Positions 34,737 through 42,937 of a stretch of DNA of 64,000 bases are shown one piece after another (within the stretch, counting starts at the first letter, position 1; the number at the start of each line of letters is the position of its first letter). Origin of the DNA: Chitinophaga polysaccharea (GTDB taxonomy: Bacteria > Bacteroidota > Bacteroidia > Chitinophagales > Chitinophagaceae); NCBI RefSeq assembly GCF_902150045.1, contig NZ_CABFVU010000004.1, positions 434,001-498,000 of the forward strand. Reading direction: 5' to 3'. The position numbers were made by a program, and so were the translations under genes. The notes beneath the pieces are model-generated. The model was not told the origin of the DNA. It ran no database searches and saw only the letters and a program-made list of their open reading frames with translations.

Positions 34737-36572
34737 ATGATCATGGTACGTTACTGTATTTGCATACTTATCTTGACCGGGCTGCTTTGTGCAGGCGGGA
34801 TGGCTGTTGCGCAAAAGAAAAAAAGCGATGCGTACCCGGTATCCAAAGCGGCAAAGGAGCTGAAAAAATCACTTTCCAGGGAGGATAACGATCTGCAAAC
34901 CGCCATTCATTACGAGGCATTGGCGAAAGAGCTTACCGATAAAAATGAATACGCCAAAGCAGAGGATTATCTTAAAAAAGCGCTGGAGATCTACACCCGG
35001 TTAAACCACCCCGATGCAGCAACCACCGGCCGCGCACTGGCGAAAGTGCAGGAAATGCAAAATAAAATAATACCGGCCATCAGGAATTATCAGTCGGCCG
35101 GCGACCTGGCCATCGACAAAAGCCTGGAGAACGTGAACTTCAACGATGCTAACCGCCTGCGTAACACCAACCCGCAGGTACAATCCAGCTATGCTCAAAC
35201 CAATGCCGCTATTTTTGAAAAGGAAGGTAAGAAAGAAGAAGCGGCAGATGCCTATAAGCAATTGGGCAACAGCCAGCTGTTACAGCACAATACGTCCGGC
35301 GCCATTGTCAGCTTTAAGAAGGCGCTGGAGAAAAGCGATAACACCCGGGAAATTGCTGCTATCAGTAAAAAGATCTCCGGGGTTTATGTAGCCGGTAACA
35401 ATATTGATGAAGCCATCAATATAAATGAAGCCATCCTGGAAAAAGCAAAGCAACAGGGGAATATTGAATTGCAGATAGACCAGATACAAGAACTGGCCCA
35501 GTTGTACACCAGCAGGCAACAGCCGGAAAAAACGGGTAACCTGCTGGAAGAGGCTTATGTGCTGGCATTTAAAAGCGGGAATACTTCAAAAACAAAAGAC
35601 TGCCTTCTTGCACTGACGCGGTACTACCGGGAGCAGCGGAAAGAAGCCATTGCCCTTAAGCGGTACGATGATTTCCTTCATAACCTGGATACGCTTATCC
35701 GTACAGACAGCTCTCTTGTGGACGCCAGCCTGTTCGATATTACAGAAGAAAAGATCAAAGACCTGGAAAAGGAAAAGGCATTGCAACTGGCGCTGATCAA
35801 TAACAAGAATACGCTTAATTATTTACTGATCGCCTCTGTTATGGCAATGGTAATATTGTTGTTCTTCATTGTCCGCTCGCTGCGGGCCATCAAGGTCAAG
35901 AATAAAAAAATTGCCCTGCAATCACTGCGGCGCGAGATGAACCCGCATTTCATCTTCAACAGCCTGAACAGCGTGAATCAATATATTGCGGAAAACAACG
36001 AGATGGAGGCCAACAGGTATCTTACATCGTATTCCGGCCTCATGAGAAATGTGATGGAACATTCCAATAAGGATTTTGTTTCCTTAGCCGTAGAGGCAGA
36101 GCAGCTGAAAAGCTACCTTGACCTGGAGCAGCTGCGTTTCAGTGATAAATTTGTGTATATAATGGATATAGATGAAGCCCTGGATACCGACGCGGTGATG
36201 ATCCCCAATATGCTGATCCAGCCTCACCTGGAAAATGCGGTATGGCATGGGCTCCGGTATAAAGCCACGAAAGGGCTGCTCCGGGTTACCTTTCAGAAGC
36301 AGGCGCATTGTATACGGGTAGTAATAGCGGACGATGGCATCGGGCTAACGGAGAGCCATAAACTAAAAACAGTTCACCAGAAAGCGCACCAGTCCAGGGG
36401 TATTACCAATACCATGGAGCGGATCAGTTTACTGAACGATATTTACCACCTGGATATCCGGATGCAGATGGACGAAATAGCGGATGGCGCTACCGGAACA
36501 AGCGTGGTACTGCAACTTCCCTTAATGGATAAGAATGATGTTAACAGGAAAAATCACTTCAGTTATCGTTGA
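34737..36572 (+). CDS. LytS/YehU-type sensor histidine kinase with TPR repeats
   Basis: A 611-residue kinase. I take ATG 34737 (MIMVRYCICILILTGLL), since the upstream 38 codons are not typical. The signal peptide is followed by a periplasmic TPR/helical-repeat region (about 45-330: YAKAEDYLKKALEIYTRL, KEEAADAYKQLGNSQL). A membrane helix lies at about 360-382. The His_kinase domain has LRREMNPHFIFNSLNSVNQY with phosphorylated His404, and the ATP-binding N-box is IPNMLIQPHLENAVWHGL. It overlaps its LytTR response regulator by 38 bases. The trigger is unknown. Confidence 0.94.
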   Translation: MIMVRYCICILILTGLLCAGGMAVAQKKKSDAYPVSKAAKELKKSLSREDNDLQTAIHYEALAKELTDKNEYAKAEDYLKKALEIYTRLNHPDAATTGRALAKVQEMQNKIIPAIRNYQSAGDLAIDKSLENVNFNDANRLRNTNPQVQSSYAQTNAAIFEKEGKKEEAADAYKQLGNSQLLQHNTSGAIVSFKKALEKSDNTREIAAISKKISGVYVAGNNIDEAININEAILEKAKQQGNIELQIDQIQELAQLYTSRQQPEKTGNLLEEAYVLAFKSGNTSKTKDCLLALTRYYREQRKEAIALKRYDDFLHNLDTLIRTDSSLVDASLFDITEEKIKDLEKEKALQLALINNKNTLNYLLIASVMAMVILLFFIVRSLRAIKVKNKKIALQSLRREMNPHFIFNSLNSVNQYIAENNEMEANRYLTSYSGLMRNVMEHSNKDFVSLAVEAEQLKSYLDLEQLRFSDKFVYIMDIDEALDTDAVMIPNMLIQPHLENAVWHGLRYKATKGLLRVTFQKQAHCIRVVIADDGIGLTESHKLKTVHQKAHQSRGITNTMERISLLNDIYHLDIRMQMDEIADGATGTSVVLQLPLMDKNDVNRKNHFSYR

Positions 36573-37290
36573 AGATGAAGCCGCTGCTCTGGCAGCCTTG
36601 CAAAACTACCTGGGAAAATTTTGTCCGCAGGTAGAAGTAGTGGGCACGGCCCAGAACAGCAGGGAAGCCATCGCGTTATTGCATGAGTTGCGCCCGCAGC
36701 TGGTATTCCTTGATGTGGAAATGCCTTTTGGCAATGCCTTTGATGTGTTGGAAGGGTGCCAGGACCTGCAGTTTGAAACTATTTTTGTAACGGCTTTTTC
36801 GGAGTATTCCCTGAAAGCGCTGAACCAGAGCGCTGCTTATTACCTGTTGAAACCGGTGAGCATAGAAGAGCTGATCCTGGCGGTGAACAAGGTACAGCAA
36901 CAGTTACAACAGAAGCACTGGCTGAACAGGAACCGTATCATCATGGAAAATGCCCGGGAGAATAACCCGGGTATGCAACAGGTGATCCTGCCCACCCTCG
37001 ATGGATTTGATGTGGTAAAGATGAATGAGATAGTACGCCTGAAAGGGAATGGTAATTTTACGGATGTTTATTTAACCAATGGCAGTAAGAAGATGGTATG
37101 CCGTTTTCTGAAACATTTTTCTGAGATGTTACCCCATCCGTTCGTACGGGTGCATAAATCGCATATCATTAATATCCATTATGTGCAGTCGTACCACAAG
37201 GGCGCCGGCGGCTATGTAAACCTGAACGATGGCACCGAGGTGGAAGTGTCGCCGGCGTATAAGGATAACCTGTTGAAAGCGTTTCAGTAA
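36535..37290 (+). CDS. LytTR-family response regulator
   Basis: A 251-residue response regulator. Receiver residues 6-125 hold IVEDE, phospho-acceptor Asp60 in LVFLDVEMPFG, and the YYLLKPVS lysine. The LytTR DNA-binding domain covers about 155-250 (VVKMNEIVRLKGNGNFTDVY, FVRVHKSHIINIHYVQSY). Overlap with the kinase gene shows that they work as a pair. It probably regulates its own locus, the VWA gene opposite, or distant genes. Confidence 0.94.
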   Translation: MMLTGKITSVIVEDEAAALAALQNYLGKFCPQVEVVGTAQNSREAIALLHELRPQLVFLDVEMPFGNAFDVLEGCQDLQFETIFVTAFSEYSLKALNQSAAYYLLKPVSIEELILAVNKVQQQLQQKHWLNRNRIIMENARENNPGMQQVILPTLDGFDVVKMNEIVRLKGNGNFTDVYLTNGSKKMVCRFLKHFSEMLPHPFVRVHKSHIINIHYVQSYHKGAGGYVNLNDGTEVEVSPAYKDNLLKAFQ

Positions 37291-37391
37291 TAGTGCTGTT
37301 GCGCATAAATCATACCAGCGCGGCTATATTTTTCATGTACAAAATATTAGCGGTTGCATTTGCCGGATGTAAGTTATATTTTAATGGTATT

Positions 37392-38342
37392 ATGACTGAC
37401 CTATCATTTAACCGCAGGCATGCGTTGAAAACGCTGGGCTTAACTGCCGGCGCTGCTCTGTTGAACCTGCCGGCATCAGCTTCAGCTGATACCGGAAAAC
37501 CTTCCCCTTCTTTTAAGTACTCGCTGAACATGAGTACCATCCGCGGACAGCGTCTGGGATTTATTAAAGAGCTGGAAACTGCTTCCAAAGCCGGTTTCAG
37601 ATCTGTGGAAATATGGATAGATACTTTTCAGCAATACCTGGAGCAGGGTGGAACTGTAACAGAAGCAAAGAAGATAATTGACGATTTGGGCATTGAAGTG
37701 GAAAACGCCATCGGTTTTGCCAAATGGATAGTGGATGATGACGCCACCCGCAAAGCAGGGCTGGAACAGTTGCAGCGTGAAATGGAACAGCTGGCAAAGA
37801 TCGGCTGTAAACGGGTGGCCGCTCCTCCGATGGGAGCTAACAGCAAAGACGCCGCGTTAATTAACCTGGATGTTGTTACAGAGAGGTATATAACGATACT
37901 GAAGATGGGAGAACAAACCGGTGTGATGCCCATACTTGAAATGTGGGGCGGATCGCCCAACCTGAAGAAGATAAGCCAGATATTATACGTAGTGGCGGAA
38001 AGCGGTCATAAAGATGCGCGTGTGCTGATGGATGCATTTCATATTTTTAAAGGAGGCTCCAGCCCGGAGAGTATGGCGTTTGTAGGCAAACCCGCCGTAG
38101 AGGTATTTCATATCAACGATTACCCTGCGGGTATTGCGCCGGAGAAAATTTCAGAGCCGGACCGTATTTACCCGGGAGATGGGATTGCCCCATTGCGGCA
38201 GATGCTGCAGTATATAAAAGATCCCAATAAACCGGTAGTATTATCGCTGGAAGTGTTTAACCCGGAGTATTATAAACAGGATGCCTTGCTGGTGGCGAAA
38301 ACGGGGCTGGCAAAGATGAAGGCAGTTACGGAGGGGGTGTAA
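37392..38342 (+). CDS. Exported sugar isomerase/epimerase-like TIM barrel protein
   Basis: A 316-residue protein; I choose ATG 37392 (MTDLSFNRRHALKTLGLTAG). The N-terminus has a twin-arginine-like stretch NRRHALKTLG followed by a hydrophobic segment ending ASASAD, so export, perhaps by Tat, is likely. The rest matches AP endonuclease family 2/xylose isomerase-like barrels (PF01261): GFRSVEIWIDTFQQYLEQGG, ILEMWGGSPNLKKI, DARVLMDAFHIFKGG, VFHINDYPAG, with acidic metal ligands. It may isomerise or epimerise a sugar acid or keto-sugar; the substrate is not known. Confidence 0.85.
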   Translation: MTDLSFNRRHALKTLGLTAGAALLNLPASASADTGKPSPSFKYSLNMSTIRGQRLGFIKELETASKAGFRSVEIWIDTFQQYLEQGGTVTEAKKIIDDLGIEVENAIGFAKWIVDDDATRKAGLEQLQREMEQLAKIGCKRVAAPPMGANSKDAALINLDVVTERYITILKMGEQTGVMPILEMWGGSPNLKKISQILYVVAESGHKDARVLMDAFHIFKGGSSPESMAFVGKPAVEVFHINDYPAGIAPEKISEPDRIYPGDGIAPLRQMLQYIKDPNKPVVLSLEVFNPEYYKQDALLVAKTGLAKMKAVTEGV

Positions 38343-38457
38343 AAGTATCTTGGCAAAGCAGCTATATGGCGTGAATAATGGCTTGCTGCCTGAAAAGGAA
38401 TTGTTGTTATCCCGGCTTTCTTTTTGTACCACCATCCCCAGTACAAAACGCTTCCAA

Positions 38458-39588
38458 ATGATACAATCATTCCAGGTACACATCGCCCAGACGGTACTGA
38501 ACGATCTTAAAGCCCGTATCCTCGCTGCCAGGTGGCCGAATGCCATAAATAATGAACACGGGATGAGCCTTTCATTTATGAAAGAGCTGGCAGATTATTG
38601 GGCTAATGATTTCGACTGGCGCAAAACAGAAACAGCCATTAATGCCTGGCCTGGGTTCATAGCAGAAATAGATGGTTATAAGATACATTTCCTGCATATA
38701 AAAAGTAAGCATCCCAACGCCATCCCGGTCATTATTTCCCACGGATGGCCAGGCTCCTTCCAGGAGATGCTGAAAGTATTACCGGATCTAACGGGTAATG
38801 CAACAACACCCTTTGATGTGGTAGTGCCTTCCTTAGTAGGTTTCGGCTTCTCCTCCAAACCGGTGGAGGAAGGAATAAATACTTCGCTGATGGCGCAGCT
38901 CTGGATGAAGCTGATGGATCAGTTGGGATATCATAAATTTATTGCCCAGGGCGGCGATTTTGGCGCTATTATCTCCACCCGGATGGCTATGCAATACCCG
39001 GAAAAGCTGATCGGGCTGCATATGAACTATATTCCTTTCAACTATAAGCCTTTCATGCCACCCGGTGAAAAACTCTCAAAGGAGGAAACAGATGCGCAGC
39101 AGCAAATGTATCGCTTCTTCCAGGCAGAAGGCGCTTATGCACAGGTGCAAACCACAAAGCCGCTTACGCTTTCCTATGGGCTCAATGATTCCCCTGTAGC
39201 GCTATGTGCATGGATCCTCCAGATATTCCGTAGCTTTTCGGACCCCGGTGTACCACTGGAGCAATTGTTTGAGAAAGATGAGTTACTGTCGAATGTGACA
39301 CTGTACTGGATCACGCAAACGATTCACTCTTCTATGCGTTTGTATAGTGAGGTGCAGAAAGAGCCCCTGGATTTCGGGGAACATGATTTTATAAACGTAC
39401 CTGTTGGTATAGCGCATTATCCTTATCCCCGCAGCTTTCCTGCGCGGAAATATGTTGAAAGGGGATACCAGGTGCGCTATTGGAAAGATATGCCGGCAGG
39501 CGGCCACTTTGCAGCCATGGAGCAACCAGCGCTGTTTGCAGCAGATCTCCGGGAATTTGCGGGCACTATTTACTCCTCCATGCGGTAA
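38458..39588 (+). CDS. Epoxide hydrolase family protein
   Basis: A 376-residue alpha/beta hydrolase with the epoxide hydrolase N-terminal domain (PF06441 type: FQVHIAQTVLNDLKARILAA). I choose ATG 38458, as the frame extends upstream but without family similarity. It shows the oxyanion motif SHGWPGSF, nucleophile Asp167 in AQGGDFGAI, and the C-terminal His in AGGHFAAMEQPA. The family opens epoxides to diols with water. Substrate unknown. The end overlaps the convergent acyltransferase gene by 23 bases. Confidence 0.93.
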   Translation: MIQSFQVHIAQTVLNDLKARILAARWPNAINNEHGMSLSFMKELADYWANDFDWRKTETAINAWPGFIAEIDGYKIHFLHIKSKHPNAIPVIISHGWPGSFQEMLKVLPDLTGNATTPFDVVVPSLVGFGFSSKPVEEGINTSLMAQLWMKLMDQLGYHKFIAQGGDFGAIISTRMAMQYPEKLIGLHMNYIPFNYKPFMPPGEKLSKEETDAQQQMYRFFQAEGAYAQVQTTKPLTLSYGLNDSPVALCAWILQIFRSFSDPGVPLEQLFEKDELLSNVTLYWITQTIHSSMRLYSEVQKEPLDFGEHDFINVPVGIAHYPYPRSFPARKYVERGYQVRYWKDMPAGGHFAAMEQPALFAADLREFAGTIYSSMR

Positions 39589-40285
39589 GATATTTACGGA
39601 GGGGGATATCATATGCTATCATTACCAGATAGGAAAAGCCAGCCAGAAGAATGGTGCCGCCAGTGATGATCACCGCCAGCTGCATTGTTCCGGGCTTGTG
39701 CGAGGCATAATAATTACCGAACATCCACATGGCTGCATAATGTGTCATATAGAGCGGATAAGATATCTTACCGGAAAAAACACAAAGTTTTTTAAATCCT
39801 GCAGTAAGCCTGGCGCCGGCGCCAAGTGCAATCAGCAAAGGGAAATAGCATAATACCACTAACAGCTCTGCCAGCCAGTTCCATTGAAAATAGGGCATTA
39901 CGAGCGCCAGTAACAATAACACTGATAACCCGGCAAAGCCCAAACGGTTTTTAATGATCCAGTTAAAGCGGAATACCAGCAGCCCGGCTAAAAAAGAATA
40001 AAAGAATGGATGCAACCTGATGAGCCTCGACTTAAAAAATTCCATTACGCCCATTTTCCCGATACGGTTATCATAGGCGTATCCTATCACGAACCCGGAT
40101 AAGCAGAAAAAGAAATCCACCGCCAGGAAGCCATGCCCCACAAAGTTTTTACTGTAGTCGGTATACACTATTTCCATAAAATGAAAAACAACTACTGTGA
40201 GGGCGGCTATGCCTCTTAATCCGTCTAATATTTCAAAATGTTGTCTGGTCTTTAGCAGGTCCGGGCTCAGTTTGTTCACGTTCAT
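39566..40285 (-). CDS. OafA/YrhL-type acyltransferase, internally shortened
   Basis: A 239-residue membrane protein of the acyltransferase-3 family, whose members are normally near 350 residues. The start (LKTRQHFEILDGLRGIAALT, VVVFHFMEIVYTDYSKN, GHGFLAVDFFFCLSGFVIGY) and the end (SGKISYPLYMTHYAAMW, GFSYLVMIAYDIPLRKYL) are both intact. Around residue 93 the reading passes directly from KSRLIRLHP to FFYSFLAGLLVFR (near nucleotide 40006), where relatives have about 100 residues containing several helices and the WSLFWEY-type motif. I infer an in-frame deletion; the enzyme may be inactive. A second, truncated copy lies at 21998-22169. Confidence 0.8.
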   Translation of the reverse strand: MNVNKLSPDLLKTRQHFEILDGLRGIAALTVVVFHFMEIVYTDYSKNFVGHGFLAVDFFFCLSGFVIGYAYDNRIGKMGVMEFFKSRLIRLHPFFYSFLAGLLVFRFNWIIKNRLGFAGLSVLLLLALVMPYFQWNWLAELLVVLCYFPLLIALGAGARLTAGFKKLCVFSGKISYPLYMTHYAAMWMFGNYYASHKPGTMQLAVIITGGTILLAGFSYLVMIAYDIPLRKYLTAWRSK

Positions 40286-40424
40286 TGGTTACTGTTACAG
40301 GTAAATAGCCGGCAGCCTTCATTGTGGCAGCGGGGCCGTAAATAAATAACATTATTCCCGGATTTCCTAACCGTTTAACAGGCTGGTGTATCTTTTGTAA
40401 CCAGTGAACGATAAACTTATTTAT

Positions 40425-40682
40425 ATGGAAACAACAGATATCACCGTTTATATCGACAACAAGCCTTACCGTTTTCACATCGACGTAGATTATGAAAACG
40501 AAAAAACCACCTACCGGGTATCAACAGATCCTGAACAGGGGGAAAAGCTCGACTTTATGCCAGCCAGCCTGCATTTTAATGAAGATGGGAAAGTTACTAT
40601 AAAAGAGCGCCTGCGTACAGTGGAACAGGAGCAGATTGCACGGCTGATATGGCAGGAGATCCTGGATAAGATGAAACCATGA
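40425..40682 (+). CDS. Small conserved hypothetical protein
   Basis: An 85-residue soluble acidic protein from ATG 40425 (METTDITVYIDNKPYRFHID). A beta-rich front (YENEKTTYRVSTDPEQGEKL) is followed by a C-terminal helix (EQEQIARLIWQEILDKM). I recognise no family or function. It is a single gene between the divergent acyltransferase and the PUL 2 sigma gene. Confidence 0.6.
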   Translation: METTDITVYIDNKPYRFHIDVDYENEKTTYRVSTDPEQGEKLDFMPASLHFNEDGKVTIKERLRTVEQEQIARLIWQEILDKMKP

Positions 40683-40806
40683 AACGATTTGTGGCTGGTT
40701 TGCTACAACTATCTGTTTCCGTTCTCAGCCATAAAAAAGAGGGATGCCAATATAGTATCAAAATTTGCTAATCACTTTGAATTTTTTAGCAGATGATATT
40801 ATAATT

Positions 40807-40860
40807 TGACCTCACTGTATTCCCGTTCTCCACAAGGTGGTTTTTAAAGAAGTGAGGTCA
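40807..40860 (+). other. Inverted repeat in the leader of the PUL 2 sigma gene
   Basis: TGACCTCACT (40807-40816) and its exact complement AGTGAGGTCA (40851-40860) enclose 34 bases and end four bases before the ATG at 40865. A transcript carrying both arms would fold the region just before the start codon into a stem, and the inner CCAC/GTGG pair could extend it. Either a translational control element or an operator for a dimeric regulator. Confidence 0.5.
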
Positions 40861-40864
40861 TTTA

Positions 40865-41464
40865 ATGAAAACAACTGAAATCATCAACGAAGAATATTAC
40901 GCTATCCGCCTGCAACAAGGCGATGAAACGGCTTTCCGGTATATTATGAACCGGTATTTTGCGGTGATCACCAACTTTGCCAGGCGTATCGTGGTGAATA
41001 AGGCTGTGGCAGAGGATGTGGCGGAAGAAACATTTATCAAGTTATGGAACGATCATAAAAAAGCAGGCTCCTTTCAATCTATCAAGGCATTCCTGTTCAT
41101 AGCAGCAAAAAATGCCTGTATCAATGAACTGAGAAAAGAGAAAAACCTGCAGTACCGTCATCATGCCTATGCTGCCAGTATGACCAGCGAAGCGGATTTC
41201 ATTGCCAATGAAATTATCCGCGCGGAAGTAAAGGCGGAAATATTAAGAGCAGTGAACAGTTTACCTGAAAAGATGAAACGGGTATTCCAGCTCGGCTTTC
41301 TGGAAGGATTACCCAACCGCAAAATTGCGGAAGAATTAAAAGTGTCTGTTAACACCGTGAAATCCCAGAAGTTCCGTGCACTGGAACTGGTAAAAGGAAA
41401 GCTCCATGGCAAAGATATCCTGCCTTTTGCTTTAATAGTACTGGCAGCCCTTCACAAGGAATAG
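40865..41464 (+). CDS. ECF RNA polymerase sigma factor of PUL 2
   Basis: A 199-residue ECF sigma factor. Region 2 has DVAEETFIKLWNDHKKAGSF; region 4 has LPEKMKRVFQLGFLEGLPNRKIAEELKVSVNTVKSQK. It is followed after 170 bases by its FecR gene, then susC and susD. The start codon lies just behind a perfect inverted repeat (40807-40860). It should activate PUL 2 after a ligand signal relayed by the SusC STN domain and FecR. Confidence 0.93.
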   Translation: MKTTEIINEEYYAIRLQQGDETAFRYIMNRYFAVITNFARRIVVNKAVAEDVAEETFIKLWNDHKKAGSFQSIKAFLFIAAKNACINELRKEKNLQYRHHAYAASMTSEADFIANEIIRAEVKAEILRAVNSLPEKMKRVFQLGFLEGLPNRKIAEELKVSVNTVKSQKFRALELVKGKLHGKDILPFALIVLAALHKE

Positions 41465-41634
41465 CCCCCGGAAAAATATCTACCCCTGAAAAAATTTTTT
41501 CTCCTCCACTCATCCGAAATGATCCGGGCAGTGTATCCACTATATAACAGCAATATTTTTTTTCAGTAAGCAATGCAGTCCGTGGCCCTGTAATGTGTGG
41601 TCACAGTGGCCATGGCTGCATACTATTATTTTCT

Positions 41635-42828
41635 ATGGAAGAAAAAGACGTACAACAGCTATTACAGATAGCCCGGCTTATTTACCGCCAACGCTCGGGT
41701 GAACTTGATGAATCGGAACAGGAAACGCTGAACGGCTGGCTGGCGGCCAGTGAACAGAACCGCAGCTTATTCGCGGAGCTTTCCAGCGGGCAACTGGAAG
41801 CCATTACGCGTGGTGAGGCGGACCAGGAAAACCTGAAGGCATCTATTGAAAGAGTGTACCTGGCCACCGGTATCAAACCCGGACCGGCAAATATATATAT
41901 GAGTAAGTGGAGAACATGGCGCTGGGCAGCAGCCGTGTTGGTGCTGGCTGTTACAGGTGCATGGGCACTGCGGCTGGTAAAGCAAAATAAACAACCGCCA
42001 TTGGTGGCTGTGCATACCGCAGATGTGGCGCCGGGTAGCCGCAAAGCTACCCTGCAACTGGGAAATGGCAGCACCATTGTGCTGGATGATGCACAGAACG
42101 GCGTTATTGCCAACCAGGGCCAAACGGTAATAAAAAAATCTGCCAACGGCCAGCTGGTATATGATGCTTCTGCAGCGGTTGCAACAGAGGTCACCTACAA
42201 TACCATTGCTACCCCCAACGGTGGCGAGTATGAAGTAATACTACCCGATGGATCGCATGTTTGGTTGAATGCCGCTTCCTCTATCCGCTTCCCGGCAGCA
42301 TTCACCGGTAACACCCGGCGGGTGGAAATTAACGGGGAAGCCTATCTTGAAATAGTAAAGAACGCGAAAGCTCCTTTCATTGTCGTTTCCGGTAACCACT
42401 CAGTGGAAGTGCTGGGAACCACCTTCAATATTCACTCGTATCCCAAAGAGGATAATATCGCTACTACGTTAATAAAGGGCAGCATCCGCATCGCTGCAGG
42501 TAAATACACCAAAGTGCTGCAGCCCGGGCAGCAATCGCTCGTGAACAGGAACGCAGGCGATATCCGGCTTGCCCCTGAGGTGAATATGGACGAGGTACTG
42601 GCATGGAGGAACGGCAAATTTATTTTTGACGACACCAGTATGAAAACCGTTGTGAGCCAGCTGGAACGCTGGTATGATGTAAATATTGATTATACCGGCA
42701 TGGAAGACTATCGCTTCAACGGGGAAATATCAAGGAATGTTAGTCTTTCGAAAGTATTAAAAATGATGGAGCTCACCAGTAATATCCACTATAAAATAAA
42801 CGACAGGAACATCTACATGACAAAGTAA
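41635..42828 (+). CDS. FecR-family anti-sigma factor of PUL 2
   Basis: A 397-residue single-pass protein from ATG 41635 (MEEKDVQQLLQIARLIYRQR); the 14 codons upstream are not family-like. A cytoplasmic anti-sigma part is followed by a membrane helix near 95-115 (WAAAVLVLAVTGAWAL), the FecR domain (TPNGGEYEVILPDGSHVWLN, VEVLGTTFNIHSYP) and a DUF4974-type end (FDDTSMKTVVSQLERWYDVN). It should restrain the sigma factor at 40865 until the SusC at 42938 signals. Confidence 0.93.
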   Translation: MEEKDVQQLLQIARLIYRQRSGELDESEQETLNGWLAASEQNRSLFAELSSGQLEAITRGEADQENLKASIERVYLATGIKPGPANIYMSKWRTWRWAAAVLVLAVTGAWALRLVKQNKQPPLVAVHTADVAPGSRKATLQLGNGSTIVLDDAQNGVIANQGQTVIKKSANGQLVYDASAAVATEVTYNTIATPNGGEYEVILPDGSHVWLNAASSIRFPAAFTGNTRRVEINGEAYLEIVKNAKAPFIVVSGNHSVEVLGTTFNIHSYPKEDNIATTLIKGSIRIAAGKYTKVLQPGQQSLVNRNAGDIRLAPEVNMDEVLAWRNGKFIFDDTSMKTVVSQLERWYDVNIDYTGMEDYRFNGEISRNVSLSKVLKMMELTSNIHYKINDRNIYMTK

Positions 42829-42848
42829 GAAAAGCAATAAAGACAAAA

Positions 42849-42876
42849 AACCGGAAGCGCGGGAACGCTGCCGGTT
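42849..42876 (+). other. Intergenic hairpin between fecR and susC (PUL 2)
   Basis: Arms AACCGG-A-AGCG and CGCT-G-CCGGTT form a 10-bp stem with one A/G mismatch and a 6-base loop. It sits 20 bases after the fecR stop, at the same place as the hairpin in PUL 1 although the sequence differs. No T-run follows. Confidence 0.6.
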
Positions 42877-42937
42877 ACTGTCAGGCTAATGGGGACTTCG
42901 TATCAATAAAATCCTTCAACCTTAACATCGCAAATGT

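Noticed and set aside
40801..40811. TATAATTTG as a -7 promoter box of the PUL 2 sigma gene
   Set aside because: It has three instead of two bases between TA and TTTG, so it does not match TAnnTTTG; I leave the promoter open.
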